The translations under genes and the position numbers were made by a program. From contig CAYJFD010000009.1 in the NCBI GenBank assembly GCA_964369605.1, positions 1-59,151 on the forward strand: a stretch of DNA of 59,151 bases. The letters are read 5' to 3'. Below are positions 16,885 to 25,612 of the stretch, one piece after another. The notes below the pieces were generated by a model that was not told where the DNA came from, made no database searches, and was given only the letters and a program-made list of their open reading frames with translations. Each line of letters begins with the position of its first letter. Positions within the stretch are counted from its first letter, which is position 1. The DNA is from CAYJFD01 sp964369605. Its GTDB lineage: Bacteria; Bacteroidota; Bacteroidia; Bacteroidales; UBA932.

Positions 16885-17754
16885 TCAACTGTCTTTCGCT
16901 TGGGATTGATGATGATGACAGTAGCCATTTTCTTTTGTTGTTCGAGTTCTACAGCGATTTCCTGTGGAACTCGCAATACCAAGGCATTGCACGGCAGTGC
17001 TCTTTGATGTAGAGCTTTTCTGTTTGCTTGAGGTGTCAATATTCCACATTCTTAAATCAACCGAGGCCTCTAAATCGTCCTGAATATCATCATCAAGTTG
17101 GTAAAAGAAGTCTATCCCTGTCAACTCCTCTACCCTATCCACCGAGACCGAATAAGCAGTTAAAGGACTATCATTCTTTTGATTAGGCATAACAAAAGCT
17201 ATCATCTTCTCAGACTGTGGCGAATAAATCACCTTATAATAATGACTAGGAATAGTCACCATACTAGATCCAATATGACCTCTATTTCCTTGAAAAATAG
17301 GACCTGTTGCTATGTGCAGTAACCTATCATTATCTAGGAAATTTCTCACAGCACTCTCCAGATTCCTCCAACTACCTCGGTTAAATGAAGGCTCCTGCGG
17401 AGACATATTTGACATATAGAACGTTTCGGACATAGCTGTGCTACTATGCGACATTGATGCAGCAGGACACAAATGCCCACGATCATAACCAGAACTTCTA
17501 TAATCGGCAAGAGTTGCAGACCCTGTACTTACCTTGCTATCTTCTCTAAAATCATCAGTTCGCTTTGTAGAGCCGCCAACCATAGACGGCGTAAGAACAT
17601 AATACACCCACATAGCTTGCTCGTGCTGCTCTGAATATGCTAGAGAAAAATATTTATGACTGATCACTTCTCCTTTTGAATGAGGAGGAAATGACTGAGC
17701 TAACAAATGCACCTGAGCACAAAACAATAGCACAAATAGGAAGATATATCTCAT
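16885..17754 (-). CDS. secreted DNA/RNA non-specific endonuclease (NUC1/EndoG family)
   Basis: A 289-residue exported nuclease. The signal peptide is MRYIFLFVLLFCAQVHLLAQ. The beta-beta-alpha-metal active site is YDRGHLCPAASM with catalytic His94, followed by FYMSNMSPQEPSFNRGSW supplying the metal-binding Asn. The enzyme cleaves single- and double-stranded nucleic acids, probably in the periplasm or outside the cell, for nutrient scavenging or DNA removal. The C-terminus (~255-285) holds an extra Cys/His motif, CLGIASSTGNRCRTRT then GYCHHH, likely a small zinc-binding knuckle. A TATTTTTG promoter box lies 32 bases upstream. Confidence 0.92.
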   Translation of the reverse strand: MRYIFLFVLLFCAQVHLLAQSFPPHSKGEVISHKYFSLAYSEQHEQAMWVYYVLTPSMVGGSTKRTDDFREDSKVSTGSATLADYRSSGYDRGHLCPAASMSHSSTAMSETFYMSNMSPQEPSFNRGSWRNLESAVRNFLDNDRLLHIATGPIFQGNRGHIGSSMVTIPSHYYKVIYSPQSEKMIAFVMPNQKNDSPLTAYSVSVDRVEELTGIDFFYQLDDDIQDDLEASVDLRMWNIDTSSKQKSSTSKSTAVQCLGIASSTGNRCRTRTTKENGYCHHHQSQAKDS

Positions 17755-17785
17755 AATGGAATTAATAATCGTTTGTTCGGGGGCG

Positions 17786-17793
17786 CAAAAATA
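17786..17793 (-). promoter_or_regulatory. -7 promoter element of the nuclease gene
   Basis: Minus-strand TATTTTTG matches TAnnTTTG, 32 bases before the nuclease ATG at 17754. Confidence 0.55.
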
Positions 17794-17834
17794 GATATTA
17801 AATATTTAATTAGCACTAAATACTCTATTATTTG

Positions 17835-17842
17835 TAACTTTG
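17835..17842 (+). promoter_or_regulatory. -7 promoter element of the helicase-NUDIX operon
   Basis: TAACTTTG matches TAnnTTTG, 33 bases before the ATG at 17876. It is divergent from the nuclease promoter, with about 40 bases between the two boxes. Confidence 0.55.
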
Positions 17843-17875
17843 TAAATGTTTTCACATTCTAACTAAGACTTGCAA

Positions 17876-20719
17876 ATGGAATTTATTTCTAATGATATAA
17901 CGAATGGGCAAAAAGTACTTACAACCATTGAAGACCAATTAAACAATTGTGAAGAGTTTTGTATCAGCGTTGCATTTATCACACAAAGTGGGGTAACGCC
18001 TTTGCTTCAAACATTGAAGGAATTGGAGCAAAAGAATATACCTGGGAAAATTTTAACGTCTAACTATTTAGCATTTAGTGAACCGAAGGCGATAGAAAAG
18101 TTAAATAGTTTTCCTAATATTGACTTAAGGGTTTTTCGAACAGAGATAAATAATGTTGGATTTCACACTAAGGGGTATATATTTAAGAAAGAAGACGAAT
18201 ATACTTTTCTAGTGGGAAGTTCAAATCTTACTCTAAGCGCAATAACTAAGAATAGAGAATGGAATACAAAAAAAACAGTTCATTCTGACGAAAAGTTTTC
18301 TACAGATATTATGACTGAATTTAATACTCTCTGGAGTGATTCAGTATTAGCATCTGACTATATTGATGAGTACTCTGCAATATATAATTCATATAAATCT
18401 GTAAAAAGGGAGGTCTCTCTCTTTACAGATAATACAGAAGGCATCACATTAACTCCAAATAGTATGCAGAAGTCATTTATCGAAAACTTAAGAAATCTAT
18501 ATGACAAAAATCAAAAAAGAGCTCTTCTTATTTCTGCAACTGGAACAGGAAAAACATTCGCAGCAGCTTTTGCCGTAAAGGACAGTGTGGAGAGGTATAA
18601 AATCAAAAGAGTCCTATTTCTAGTGCACCGTGAACAAATAGCCAAGCAGGCTATTAATAGTTTTAAAAAAGTCTTTGGTAAATCTAAAACTATGGGTTTA
18701 TTATCTGGTTCACACAAAGAATATGATGCAGATTTCATCTTTTCTACTATTCAAAGCATGTCTAGGGAAGAAATCCTAACTAAATATTCTAGAGATGAAT
18801 TTGATTATATAATAATTGATGAGGCACATAGATCTGGTGCAAATTCCTATCATAAAATAATGGATTATTTTAATCCAAAAATGTTTTTAGGAATGACTGC
18901 CTCCCCTGAAAGAACAGACAGCTTCGATGTTTTTAAGTTGTTTGATAATAATATAGCATATGAAATTAGGCTACAGCAAGCACTTGAAGAGGACATGCTG
19001 TGTCCTTTCCATTATTTCGGAATCTCAGATATATTAGTTGATGGAAAGTTCGTTAATGATAAGGCTGATTTTAGTTTACTAACATCAGATGAAAGAGTTA
19101 AGCATATAGTTAAGAATATAAACTACTATGGATATTCGGGAGATCGGGTTAAAGGACTAATATTCTGTAGTCGAAATGAAGAAGCAAAAATATTGAGTGA
19201 GAAGCTTAATATGGAGGGGTTTAGAACTATGGCACTATCTGGAGGTAGTTCTCAATTTGAAAGGGAAAAAGCAGTAGAAAGATTATCTTCTGACAGCTAT
19301 GATATGCTCGATTATATTATTACTGTAGATATTTTTAATGAAGGGGTTGATATTCCTGAAATTAACCAAGTTATCCTACTTAGACCTACGCAATCGCCAA
19401 TCATTTTTGTACAACAACTAGGTAGAGGACTAAGAAAGAATAGAGATAAAGAATTTGTAACAATAATCGACTTTATCGGAAACTATGAAAATAATTTCCT
19501 TATTCCTATTGCGCTTTCGGGCGATAGAAGTTTTAATAAAGATAATATTAGAAGATATTTAGCTGAAGGAAATAGGATGATAAAAGGTTCATCGACTGTC
19601 CATTTTGATGAAATCTCTAGAAGAAAAATATATGATTCTATTGACAGTGCTATGTTTAGCAATATAAAATTAATTAAGCAATGTTATCAAGATCTTAAGT
19701 CTAGATTAGGTCGTATTCCAGATATGATGGATTTTGTATCTTTTGGTGAACTTGATATGCAGAGAATACACGAAAATAAAAATTTAGGATCATATCATAA
19801 TTTTCTGAAGAGGTATGAGCCAGAATATAAGGTGAAGCTGTCTTCTAAGCAAGAAAAATATATTGAATTTATTTCAAGTAAGCTCGCAAATGCTAAAAGA
19901 ATTCACGAAATAGTACTACTTGAACTTTTATTATCTGAGAAAGTAGACGTAATTAATAAGTGGGCAAAAAAAATGATAGAACTTGGTTATTTGAACTGTG
20001 TTTCAAAACAATGCATAGATAACTTAGTGAATATTATGACTAACAATTTTATAACAGGCTCATCTAAAGACACCTACAAAGAATGTATATTTATATCAAC
20101 AGCTGAATGTGACAAATATAATATTTCAAGTGTTTTTGAAAGCATGCTAAATGTAAATGAGTTTAGAAAAATATATGAGGAATTAATAACTTACATGTAT
20201 AATAGATATAACTCTAGATATAGCTCAACCTATGAAGATACATCTTTTGTATTATATGAAAAATATACTTACGAGGATGTTTGTAGATTGCTAAACTGGG
20301 ACAAAAGTGAGGTAGCGTTGAATATTGGAGGTTATAAATATGATGATAAAACTAAAACTTATCCTGTATTTATTAACTATGATAAACACGATGACATTAG
20401 CGATACAATTAACTACGAAGATAGATTCTTATCTGAAAATCAACTGATAGCAATTTCTAAATCAGGCAGAAATAGGTTCTCCAGTGATGTTCAAACTGCA
20501 CTAAAAGCAAGAGAAAATAATGTTCAGCTGCAACTTTACGTAAGGAAGAATAAAGAGGATAAAACGTCAAAAGAGTTTTATTATTTAGGTAAAATATATG
20601 CTACTGGGGAAGTTGAAGAATTTACGATGAAGAATACATCTAAATCTGCCGTTGAGATAAGCTATAAATTACAAACACCTATTCGTGAAGATATTTACGA
20701 TTATATAACCAACAAATAA
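17876..20719 (+). CDS. PLD-domain SF2 DEAH helicase with C-terminal DUF3427
   Basis: About 947 residues. The N-terminal phospholipase-D-like domain has His97-x-Lys99 (GFHTKGYIF) and LVGSSNLTLS. An SF2 helicase core follows, with Walker A GTGKT at 223-227, DEAH at 315-318, MTASPERTD and the motif VI region QQLGRGLRKN. The rest matches DUF3427, ending near YDYITNK. PLD domains of this kind cut or bind DNA, and the helicase would move along nucleic acid. Homologues occur in defence and repair contexts. I prefer the ATG at 17876 to the TTG at 17870. The NUDIX gene begins at the base after its stop, so the pair is tightly coupled. Confidence 0.92.
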   Translation: MEFISNDITNGQKVLTTIEDQLNNCEEFCISVAFITQSGVTPLLQTLKELEQKNIPGKILTSNYLAFSEPKAIEKLNSFPNIDLRVFRTEINNVGFHTKGYIFKKEDEYTFLVGSSNLTLSAITKNREWNTKKTVHSDEKFSTDIMTEFNTLWSDSVLASDYIDEYSAIYNSYKSVKREVSLFTDNTEGITLTPNSMQKSFIENLRNLYDKNQKRALLISATGTGKTFAAAFAVKDSVERYKIKRVLFLVHREQIAKQAINSFKKVFGKSKTMGLLSGSHKEYDADFIFSTIQSMSREEILTKYSRDEFDYIIIDEAHRSGANSYHKIMDYFNPKMFLGMTASPERTDSFDVFKLFDNNIAYEIRLQQALEEDMLCPFHYFGISDILVDGKFVNDKADFSLLTSDERVKHIVKNINYYGYSGDRVKGLIFCSRNEEAKILSEKLNMEGFRTMALSGGSSQFEREKAVERLSSDSYDMLDYIITVDIFNEGVDIPEINQVILLRPTQSPIIFVQQLGRGLRKNRDKEFVTIIDFIGNYENNFLIPIALSGDRSFNKDNIRRYLAEGNRMIKGSSTVHFDEISRRKIYDSIDSAMFSNIKLIKQCYQDLKSRLGRIPDMMDFVSFGELDMQRIHENKNLGSYHNFLKRYEPEYKVKLSSKQEKYIEFISSKLANAKRIHEIVLLELLLSEKVDVINKWAKKMIELGYLNCVSKQCIDNLVNIMTNNFITGSSKDTYKECIFISTAECDKYNISSVFESMLNVNEFRKIYEELITYMYNRYNSRYSSTYEDTSFVLYEKYTYEDVCRLLNWDKSEVALNIGGYKYDDKTKTYPVFINYDKHDDISDTINYEDRFLSENQLIAISKSGRNRFSSDVQTALKARENNVQLQLYVRKNKEDKTSKEFYYLGKIYATGEVEEFTMKNTSKSAVEISYKLQTPIREDIYDYITNK

Positions 20720-21100
20720 ATGAAAACAATCGAAGTAGTGGCCGCTGTGATAGAAGCGGATGGAAAGATATTAGCGACTCAGAGAGGTAGTGGAGAGTTT
20801 GCAGGAATGTGGGAGTTTCCTGGGGGTAAAATAGAAAGTGGTGAGACCCAGGTAGAGGCCCTGGTGCGAGAAATAAAGGAAGAGCTAGATATCGAGATCA
20901 GTGTTGGGGAGTTCATTATGACTGTTGAGTATGACTATCCTAATTTTCATCTGATAATGCACTGCTACCAGTGCAATATCCAAACTGGAGAGTTAGTGCT
21001 TAAAGAGCACAAAAACTATCAATGGCTAGAGCACGAGAACCTAATGTCAGTAGAATGGCTTCCAGCTGATATACCCGTTGTGAATAAAATTCAAGGCTAA
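20720..21100 (+). CDS. MutT-like NUDIX (deoxy)nucleoside triphosphate pyrophosphohydrolase
   Basis: A 126-residue hydrolase. The NUDIX box is visible at ~36-58 (GGKIESGETQVEALVREIKE then ELDI). The last Gly of the consensus is Asp, which is common in MutT relatives. N-terminal KTIEVVAAVIEADGKILATQ and the tail HENLMSVEWLPADIPVVNKI are typical of the 8-oxo-dGTP/5-methyl-dCTP-type family. It hydrolyses oxidised or modified (d)NTPs to monophosphates. Direct adjacency with no intergenic base to the PLD-helicase gene suggests a joint function in nucleic-acid quality control or phage defence. Confidence 0.92.
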   Translation: MKTIEVVAAVIEADGKILATQRGSGEFAGMWEFPGGKIESGETQVEALVREIKEELDIEISVGEFIMTVEYDYPNFHLIMHCYQCNIQTGELVLKEHKNYQWLEHENLMSVEWLPADIPVVNKIQG

Positions 21101-21139
21101 ATTATATCCTATATAGCCAATTCTTTTGGTCTAATAAAA
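21101..21139. other. short spacer before repeat locus A
   Basis: Thirty-nine A/T-rich bases between the NUDIX stop and the first repeat unit. No terminator hairpin is evident, so the repeat locus itself may act as the 3' end of the helicase-NUDIX transcript. Confidence 0.4.
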
Positions 21140-21509
21140 TTTCACACCTACCTAAGGAAGATATGGCGTTAGCCTCAAGATTAATCTTCTGTGGTAGGCG
21201 GGAATGTGGCATAATGTAAACTGGGTGAATGTAGAGTGTTAAGTGTTAGTTAAAACTATTTGGTCCGTCGGAGTTTTCACCGTCTGAGAGCATATTTTTC
21301 CGACGGGTGGCCTGTTTTGGGCTAAAAAGTGGTGGTCCGTCGGAGTTTTCATGTCCTGAGAGCACTTTTTGCCGACGGGCGAGCCATTTGATTAGAGATC
21401 CGAGCAAATCACCAAGGAATATTACCTGTACACGATACTTGAACAATGAAGTTATGAAAGCACTCACACCCACCTAAGGCAGATATGGCGCTAGTCCTAG
21501 GATTAATCT
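21140..21509 (+). repeat. composite intergenic repeat, locus A
   Basis: The left part (21140-21206) is a ~68-base palindromic unit with CACCTACCTAAGGAAGATAT and AAGATTAATCTT. Then come two hairpin units exactly 72 bases apart, each opening with CCGTCGG (21265-21271, 21337-21343) and closing with its reverse complement CCGACGG (21300-21306, 21372-21378). A shortened copy of the palindromic unit lies at 21460-21509. Related loci lie at 49203-49570 (inverted) and 57124-57345. No conserved reading frame runs through the three copies, so coding is unlikely. It may be a MITE-like element or a structured RNA. Confidence 0.85.
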
Positions 21510-21529
21510 AAGGAAGCTATCTAAGGAAG

Positions 21530-22753
21530 CTATCTCAGCCAGCTCTTTCTGTTACTATTGAAAGTATGTCCAATACTCCAATAAAGATATTGGGCCTGTG
21601 AAAAATTAACGGCTTTAATACCAAAGGTGGCAAATACAGTCTGTGACAAATGCACCTTTACACCGACGGCTTGAAAAAAGCGAGGATTAACGTTATTATG
21701 ATTTAGAACAGTCAAGCCGACATCGGCAAAAATCGAATAGTAAGGTAAAACTATTTCTCCCCTAGCTGCGACACTTACTGAAAAACGATCAAGCATTGGT
21801 CCTAATTCAGTAACTGTATAGTATTTACCATTTTCGTGGAGCTTATTATACATCTTAGCACCAGCACTTGCATCATATTGAAGATCTACACCGATACCAT
21901 AACGATACTTATAATTTGAGACTCGCATTAAATAATAGTTAAGACTATAGACATCAAACTGCTTATCATTATAAACATCTGACAGATTAGTTCCAAGCGT
22001 ATCAATCTTCACGTTTTTAGAAGTTATAACCAGCTGAACATCGTGCTGAAAATGAGAATCAAACTCAGGTACCTGGATTTCTGGGTTATACCTATTTATA
22101 AATTCTTCTCTATGAAAATTATAAGCCACCTCTGCATAGATTCCGACCATATTGATTCCATAATTTGGTTGCCTACTTGTTCCATTTGAGAAGTGAGTTA
22201 AGTTTGCACCTATGTGTAAATCAATTCTTTTAGAAAGATACCACTTTAGATATGCACCTACCGCAACATAAACATTATTTGTAGAACCTATCGCTATATT
22301 ATCAGGATTTGTAAATGGATCATAAGGAACCCAGCCTGTAGAAAGACCTAAATTTAGTTCATAATTTAAAGTCAGTCTCTTTCCTAAATGAGCTATAGTA
22401 GCTCCTTGAAACAAATACAAAGACAGGGGAACTCCTAATTCAGTAGGTCTTCCAAAGCCAACTAAATTCGCAGCTGCTCCATAATAAGGCAAACCGTATG
22501 CGATATCCTTCCAATTATCCCCTACTGCGGTAAGAGCATATTTAATACCCGTACTTTGATATAAAGGTGTACTATACTTTCCACTTACGAAGCTATTAGA
22601 AGGAAAAACTGTTCCTAACGCACCATTTATAGCTATATAAGATGGTGTTTTATAAACACTTGAGAGAGTATCCTTTTTATCTTCTGCGAGCGATGTAAAA
22701 GAAAAAAAGAAATTTAACACGAGTAATAGGATTGTAAATTTTACAGTTTTCAT
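21530..22753 (-). CDS. acyloxyacyl hydrolase / PagL-like outer-membrane lipid A deacylase
   Basis: A 407-residue exported protein with signal peptide FTILLLVLNFFFSFTSLAED. The middle carries the PagL-type motif LTHFSNGTSRQPNYGIN, where His187 and Ser189 match the catalytic His-Ser of lipid A 3-O-deacylase. Other family marks are DIAYGLPYYGAA and LSTGWVPYDPF. Many beta strands suggest an outer-membrane barrel. It is longer than classical PagL (~150-190 residues), as is usual in Bacteroidota. The likely role is trimming acyl chains from lipid A, an inference from motif conservation. It is monocistronic, with a TATTTTTG box upstream. Confidence 0.82.
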   Translation of the reverse strand: MKTVKFTILLLVLNFFFSFTSLAEDKKDTLSSVYKTPSYIAINGALGTVFPSNSFVSGKYSTPLYQSTGIKYALTAVGDNWKDIAYGLPYYGAAANLVGFGRPTELGVPLSLYLFQGATIAHLGKRLTLNYELNLGLSTGWVPYDPFTNPDNIAIGSTNNVYVAVGAYLKWYLSKRIDLHIGANLTHFSNGTSRQPNYGINMVGIYAEVAYNFHREEFINRYNPEIQVPEFDSHFQHDVQLVITSKNVKIDTLGTNLSDVYNDKQFDVYSLNYYLMRVSNYKYRYGIGVDLQYDASAGAKMYNKLHENGKYYTVTELGPMLDRFSVSVAARGEIVLPYYSIFADVGLTVLNHNNVNPRFFQAVGVKVHLSQTVFATFGIKAVNFSQAQYLYWSIGHTFNSNRKSWLR

Positions 22754-22776
22754 ATCGCTATATTTTATGATTTATA

Positions 22777-22784
22777 CAAAAATA
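22777..22784 (-). promoter_or_regulatory. -7 promoter element of the PagL-like gene
   Basis: Minus-strand TATTTTTG matches TAnnTTTG, 24 bases before the ATG at 22753. Confidence 0.55.
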
Positions 22785-22846
22785 ACATTTAATTTGAAAT
22801 TTCCCTTAAATAATAGGGCTAATTTCAACCTCTCATCAAAAGAATA

Positions 22847-23665
22847 CTAATAATAAAAATAATTATTCTTCCTTTGAGTCAAAGTCGACTCTAAATCCTC
22901 TTTATGTATTAGATAACCAGGATCATCAAACACTTTTGCACCTACAGGACAAGCCTTTATGCACGAATTACACTTCATGCATTTTCCAATCATTTGTTTG
23001 GAGTCAAGTTTAGATATAGAGCCCAAAGGGCAATATCTGGAACATTCTCCGCAGCCTGTACAAGTATCCAAGGTGCGAGGCTGTACCTTTAAAATGTTTA
23101 TAGACTCTCCACTTGGAGACAAAGGCTTATAATACGCCCGATCTTCCTTTGACCTGCCTGGCACTGCTAAATCACTCTTTCCCTCAAAAGATATATGAGA
23201 TACAAAGTTTCTTATTTCTTGAAAATCATCAATATCTGGCCTACCCTTTGCAAGAGTCTCAGAAAAAGAATGCTGTCCTACGAGTGCAGCTGCAGCTACG
23301 ACTCTAAATCCATTTTCAGTCATAATATCACACAGTTCCACTAAAGAATCATCAAAAGCTCTATTTCCATAACATACCAGTGGCACACACAGCGTACCCT
23401 CTGCTTTTAAAGAAGAAAGATAGCTAAGCATTAAGTTTGGAACTCTTCCTGCGTAAACTGGAAAACCTATCACAAGGACCTCATCAGGCTCAAAAAAAGG
23501 AATATCTTCCCTACTTGAAGGGAGAGTAATATCTAGATAGCGACTGCCATTCAGATTCTCAGTTCCTAACATCTCTAAACGATTATCATAAATCGTATCC
23601 ACTAGAAATGAAACAATAGATTTTGTATTTCCCGTAGGACTAAAAAAAAGACCTGTTATTCTCAT
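22847..23665 (-). CDS. EFR1-family flavodoxin/ferredoxin fusion
   Basis: A 272-residue cytoplasmic redox protein. Residues ~1-160 are a flavodoxin-like domain with the FMN-phosphate loop FFSPTGNTKSIV and VIGFPVYAGRVP. Residues ~190-250 hold two [4Fe-4S] motifs, CTGCGECSRYCP and CMKCNSCIKACP. This matches the EFR1 ('EFR1 family ferrodoxin') group found in anaerobes. It would shuttle electrons between FMN and Fe-S clusters. The partner is unknown. It is alone on its strand, 33 bases after the TPR-LuxR regulator stop. Confidence 0.92.
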   Translation of the reverse strand: MRITGLFFSPTGNTKSIVSFLVDTIYDNRLEMLGTENLNGSRYLDITLPSSREDIPFFEPDEVLVIGFPVYAGRVPNLMLSYLSSLKAEGTLCVPLVCYGNRAFDDSLVELCDIMTENGFRVVAAAALVGQHSFSETLAKGRPDIDDFQEIRNFVSHISFEGKSDLAVPGRSKEDRAYYKPLSPSGESINILKVQPRTLDTCTGCGECSRYCPLGSISKLDSKQMIGKCMKCNSCIKACPVGAKVFDDPGYLIHKEDLESTLTQRKNNYFYY

Positions 23666-23698
23666 ACTACACTATATATTAATACATTACAATTACTT

Positions 23699-25454
23699 TT
23701 ATGAAACTGTAAGGCTATCAAGATAACTAATTAAGGATTGCTCACCACCACTGATATTCAGCTTCTTTCGAAGCCTAGTACGCGCAGCATTAATACTATT
23801 AATACTTTGCGTCGTCACTTCAGATATCTGCTTGGTATTCATCTTCTTACTTATTAATACGCACAGTCTGCGTTCATTCGTTGTTAGGTCAGGGTGCGCA
23901 GAAATCAATTGATTATAAAAATGTGAGTTATAATCAATAAGTGTATTTTCTACATCCGTCCAAGAACTACCATCCTTTGATCTACCTAGCTGCCTTATTA
24001 TAGCAAATATCTCTGATTTAGTAGACTCTGCTTTAACTTTTGTGTTTAAATCGCTCAGTTGCTTTACCAAATTATCTATAATCAGGTTTTCTTGATGTTG
24101 CTGCATAGCTTTTATCTGGATGATGTCATCCTTTAATTTAAGCTCCTGCTGCACCTTTTCCTTAATAAGATTCTCCTGAATCTCTCTGTTTCTTCGCCTT
24201 ATAATGAAAATATAGAAAGTTAAAAAGACTACGCCCATTAATAAGACTAGTGTCAGTATTACACTTCTAAGACCATTTATCTTACGATCATACTGCGCCT
24301 GGGCTGATTCCCTTTCTGCCTCATACAACAACTTAGACAAATTAACCACTACACGATCATCATACAGTTTTGTATGAAGGTTATTATGCTCAAGCAAGGC
24401 TGAATATGCTCTATCATATCGCCCACTTAATGCATACAGATTCTGTAAATTATAATAAGCATCGTACATCTTAGAGTCTAACTCTCCTTTGCCTAATAAG
24501 CGTACAGATTCTTCTAAGTATTTTACAGCTGTCGGTATATNNNNNNNNNNTATCCTCCTTTAAAAGCATATATCCACTTAATGCAACATAAAAATATCCT
24601 GTATCCTTAAATGTTTCACAAAGTGGTTCGGTTAGATCAAGAAAGCCTTTTGCTTTTTTTAAGTTACGCTTACTCATATAATACATCGAAGCATTTAGAT
24701 ATAGATTCTGCTTTATAGACTCAAAGTTATTATCCTCACATATCTCCGTACACTTTGCGACTACAGAATCAACGACTCTGTCATTATTTAGATACCTAAG
24801 CTGAATATTTAATGCTTTTGCTTGCTGATAACTCTCCTCTCGCGATGAAGCCGAACTCGCTACCCTATCATTATAGTATTTTGCTCTATCTATCTCCTCG
24901 TAATAGTAATAATATATTTGGTCATACGAAAGGGCGCATTCCCTTAAAGTTAAATTATCATCCAAGGCCTTTGCTCCTTTCTCTGCATTTTGTGTTCTTT
25001 CCAATGCAGTATGGTAATTTCCTAACCAGATATGTAGGCGACCTAATTTAGCTTCTGAATAATAAGCCAGACTATCTAACTCTAGATCTCTATATATCTT
25101 TAAAGCTCTATTCTGGAATTCGATAGCCTTAGAGAATATAAATAATCTATCCTCATAATAGTCAGATAAGAAAGAATAAATACTAGCCGAGTTTATATCG
25201 GAGGGAAGAGAATCTGTCGCATTAACAATATTTACCGCGGCTTCAAATGCCCGTAACTTATTACTCTCTTTATTATCTTGAAAGAGGACATAATTATTCA
25301 TATTCTCCAAACTTTTAGAGTAGTATTGAAAAACTGAATCTAAATAATTTGTAGGTATTTCTATCTGTTCACTATTCCTTTTACACTTTGCAAAGAAGAA
25401 AATAATAAATAACAGAATCGATAATGTTATATATTTAACTTTTGAAGTTTCCAT
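23699..25454 (-). CDS. TPR-containing membrane regulator with C-terminal LuxR-type HTH (interrupted by assembly gap)
   Basis: About 581 visible residues once the two halves are joined across the N-run. A hydrophobic, lipobox-like N-terminus (ILLFIIFFFAKC) is followed by TPR helices, a TM (SVILTLVLLMGVVFLTFYIF), a coiled coil and a LuxR/GerE-type HTH (LTTNERRLCVLISKKMNTKQ, INAARTRLRKKLNI). Flanking frames rejoin (LLKED before the gap, IPTAVKYLEESVRLLG after it) if the missing piece is a multiple of three. The ATG at 24469 is internal. It is transcribed divergently from the 25613 operon and is its likely regulator. Confidence 0.87.
24541..24550. other. assembly gap (10 N)
   Basis: Ten N inside the TPR region of the LuxR-type regulator. 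The known bases on both sides total 1746, a multiple of three, so the real missing length should also be a multiple of three and the gene is intact. Confidence 0.95.
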
Positions 25455-25612
25455 TAATATATTTATTATCAGTAATTTACTGAAAAATGTAATAAAAAAA
25501 TAATATTATAAAATGATGACTATAATATAAAAGTCACTCGTATTTTTATCACGACTCAAAAGTAAAGGATTAATTTTACATTAACAAATCACGTAGTAAC
25601 AATATACTATAT

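Noticed and set aside
16806..17039. Minus-strand frame overlapping the end of the nuclease gene
   Set aside because: It is a shifted frame of the nuclease C-terminus with no start context.
21263..21378. CRISPR array
   Set aside because: There are only two units per locus, the spacers are conserved between loci, and there are no cas genes.
21246..21473. Frames within the three repeat loci (also 49409-49594 and 57200-57412)
   Set aside because: The encoded peptides arise from the repeat but run in different frames and strands relative to the repeat and do not align as one protein.
21140..21509. Integron attC sites
   Set aside because: The repeats have palindromes, but I found no paired RYYYAAC/GTTRRRY core sites and no integrase, and the neighbouring genes are not cassette-like.
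24471..25454. Two separate genes at the LuxR-type regulator (split at 24470)
   Set aside because: The split is caused by the ten-N placeholder. The frames rejoin when the missing length is a multiple of three.
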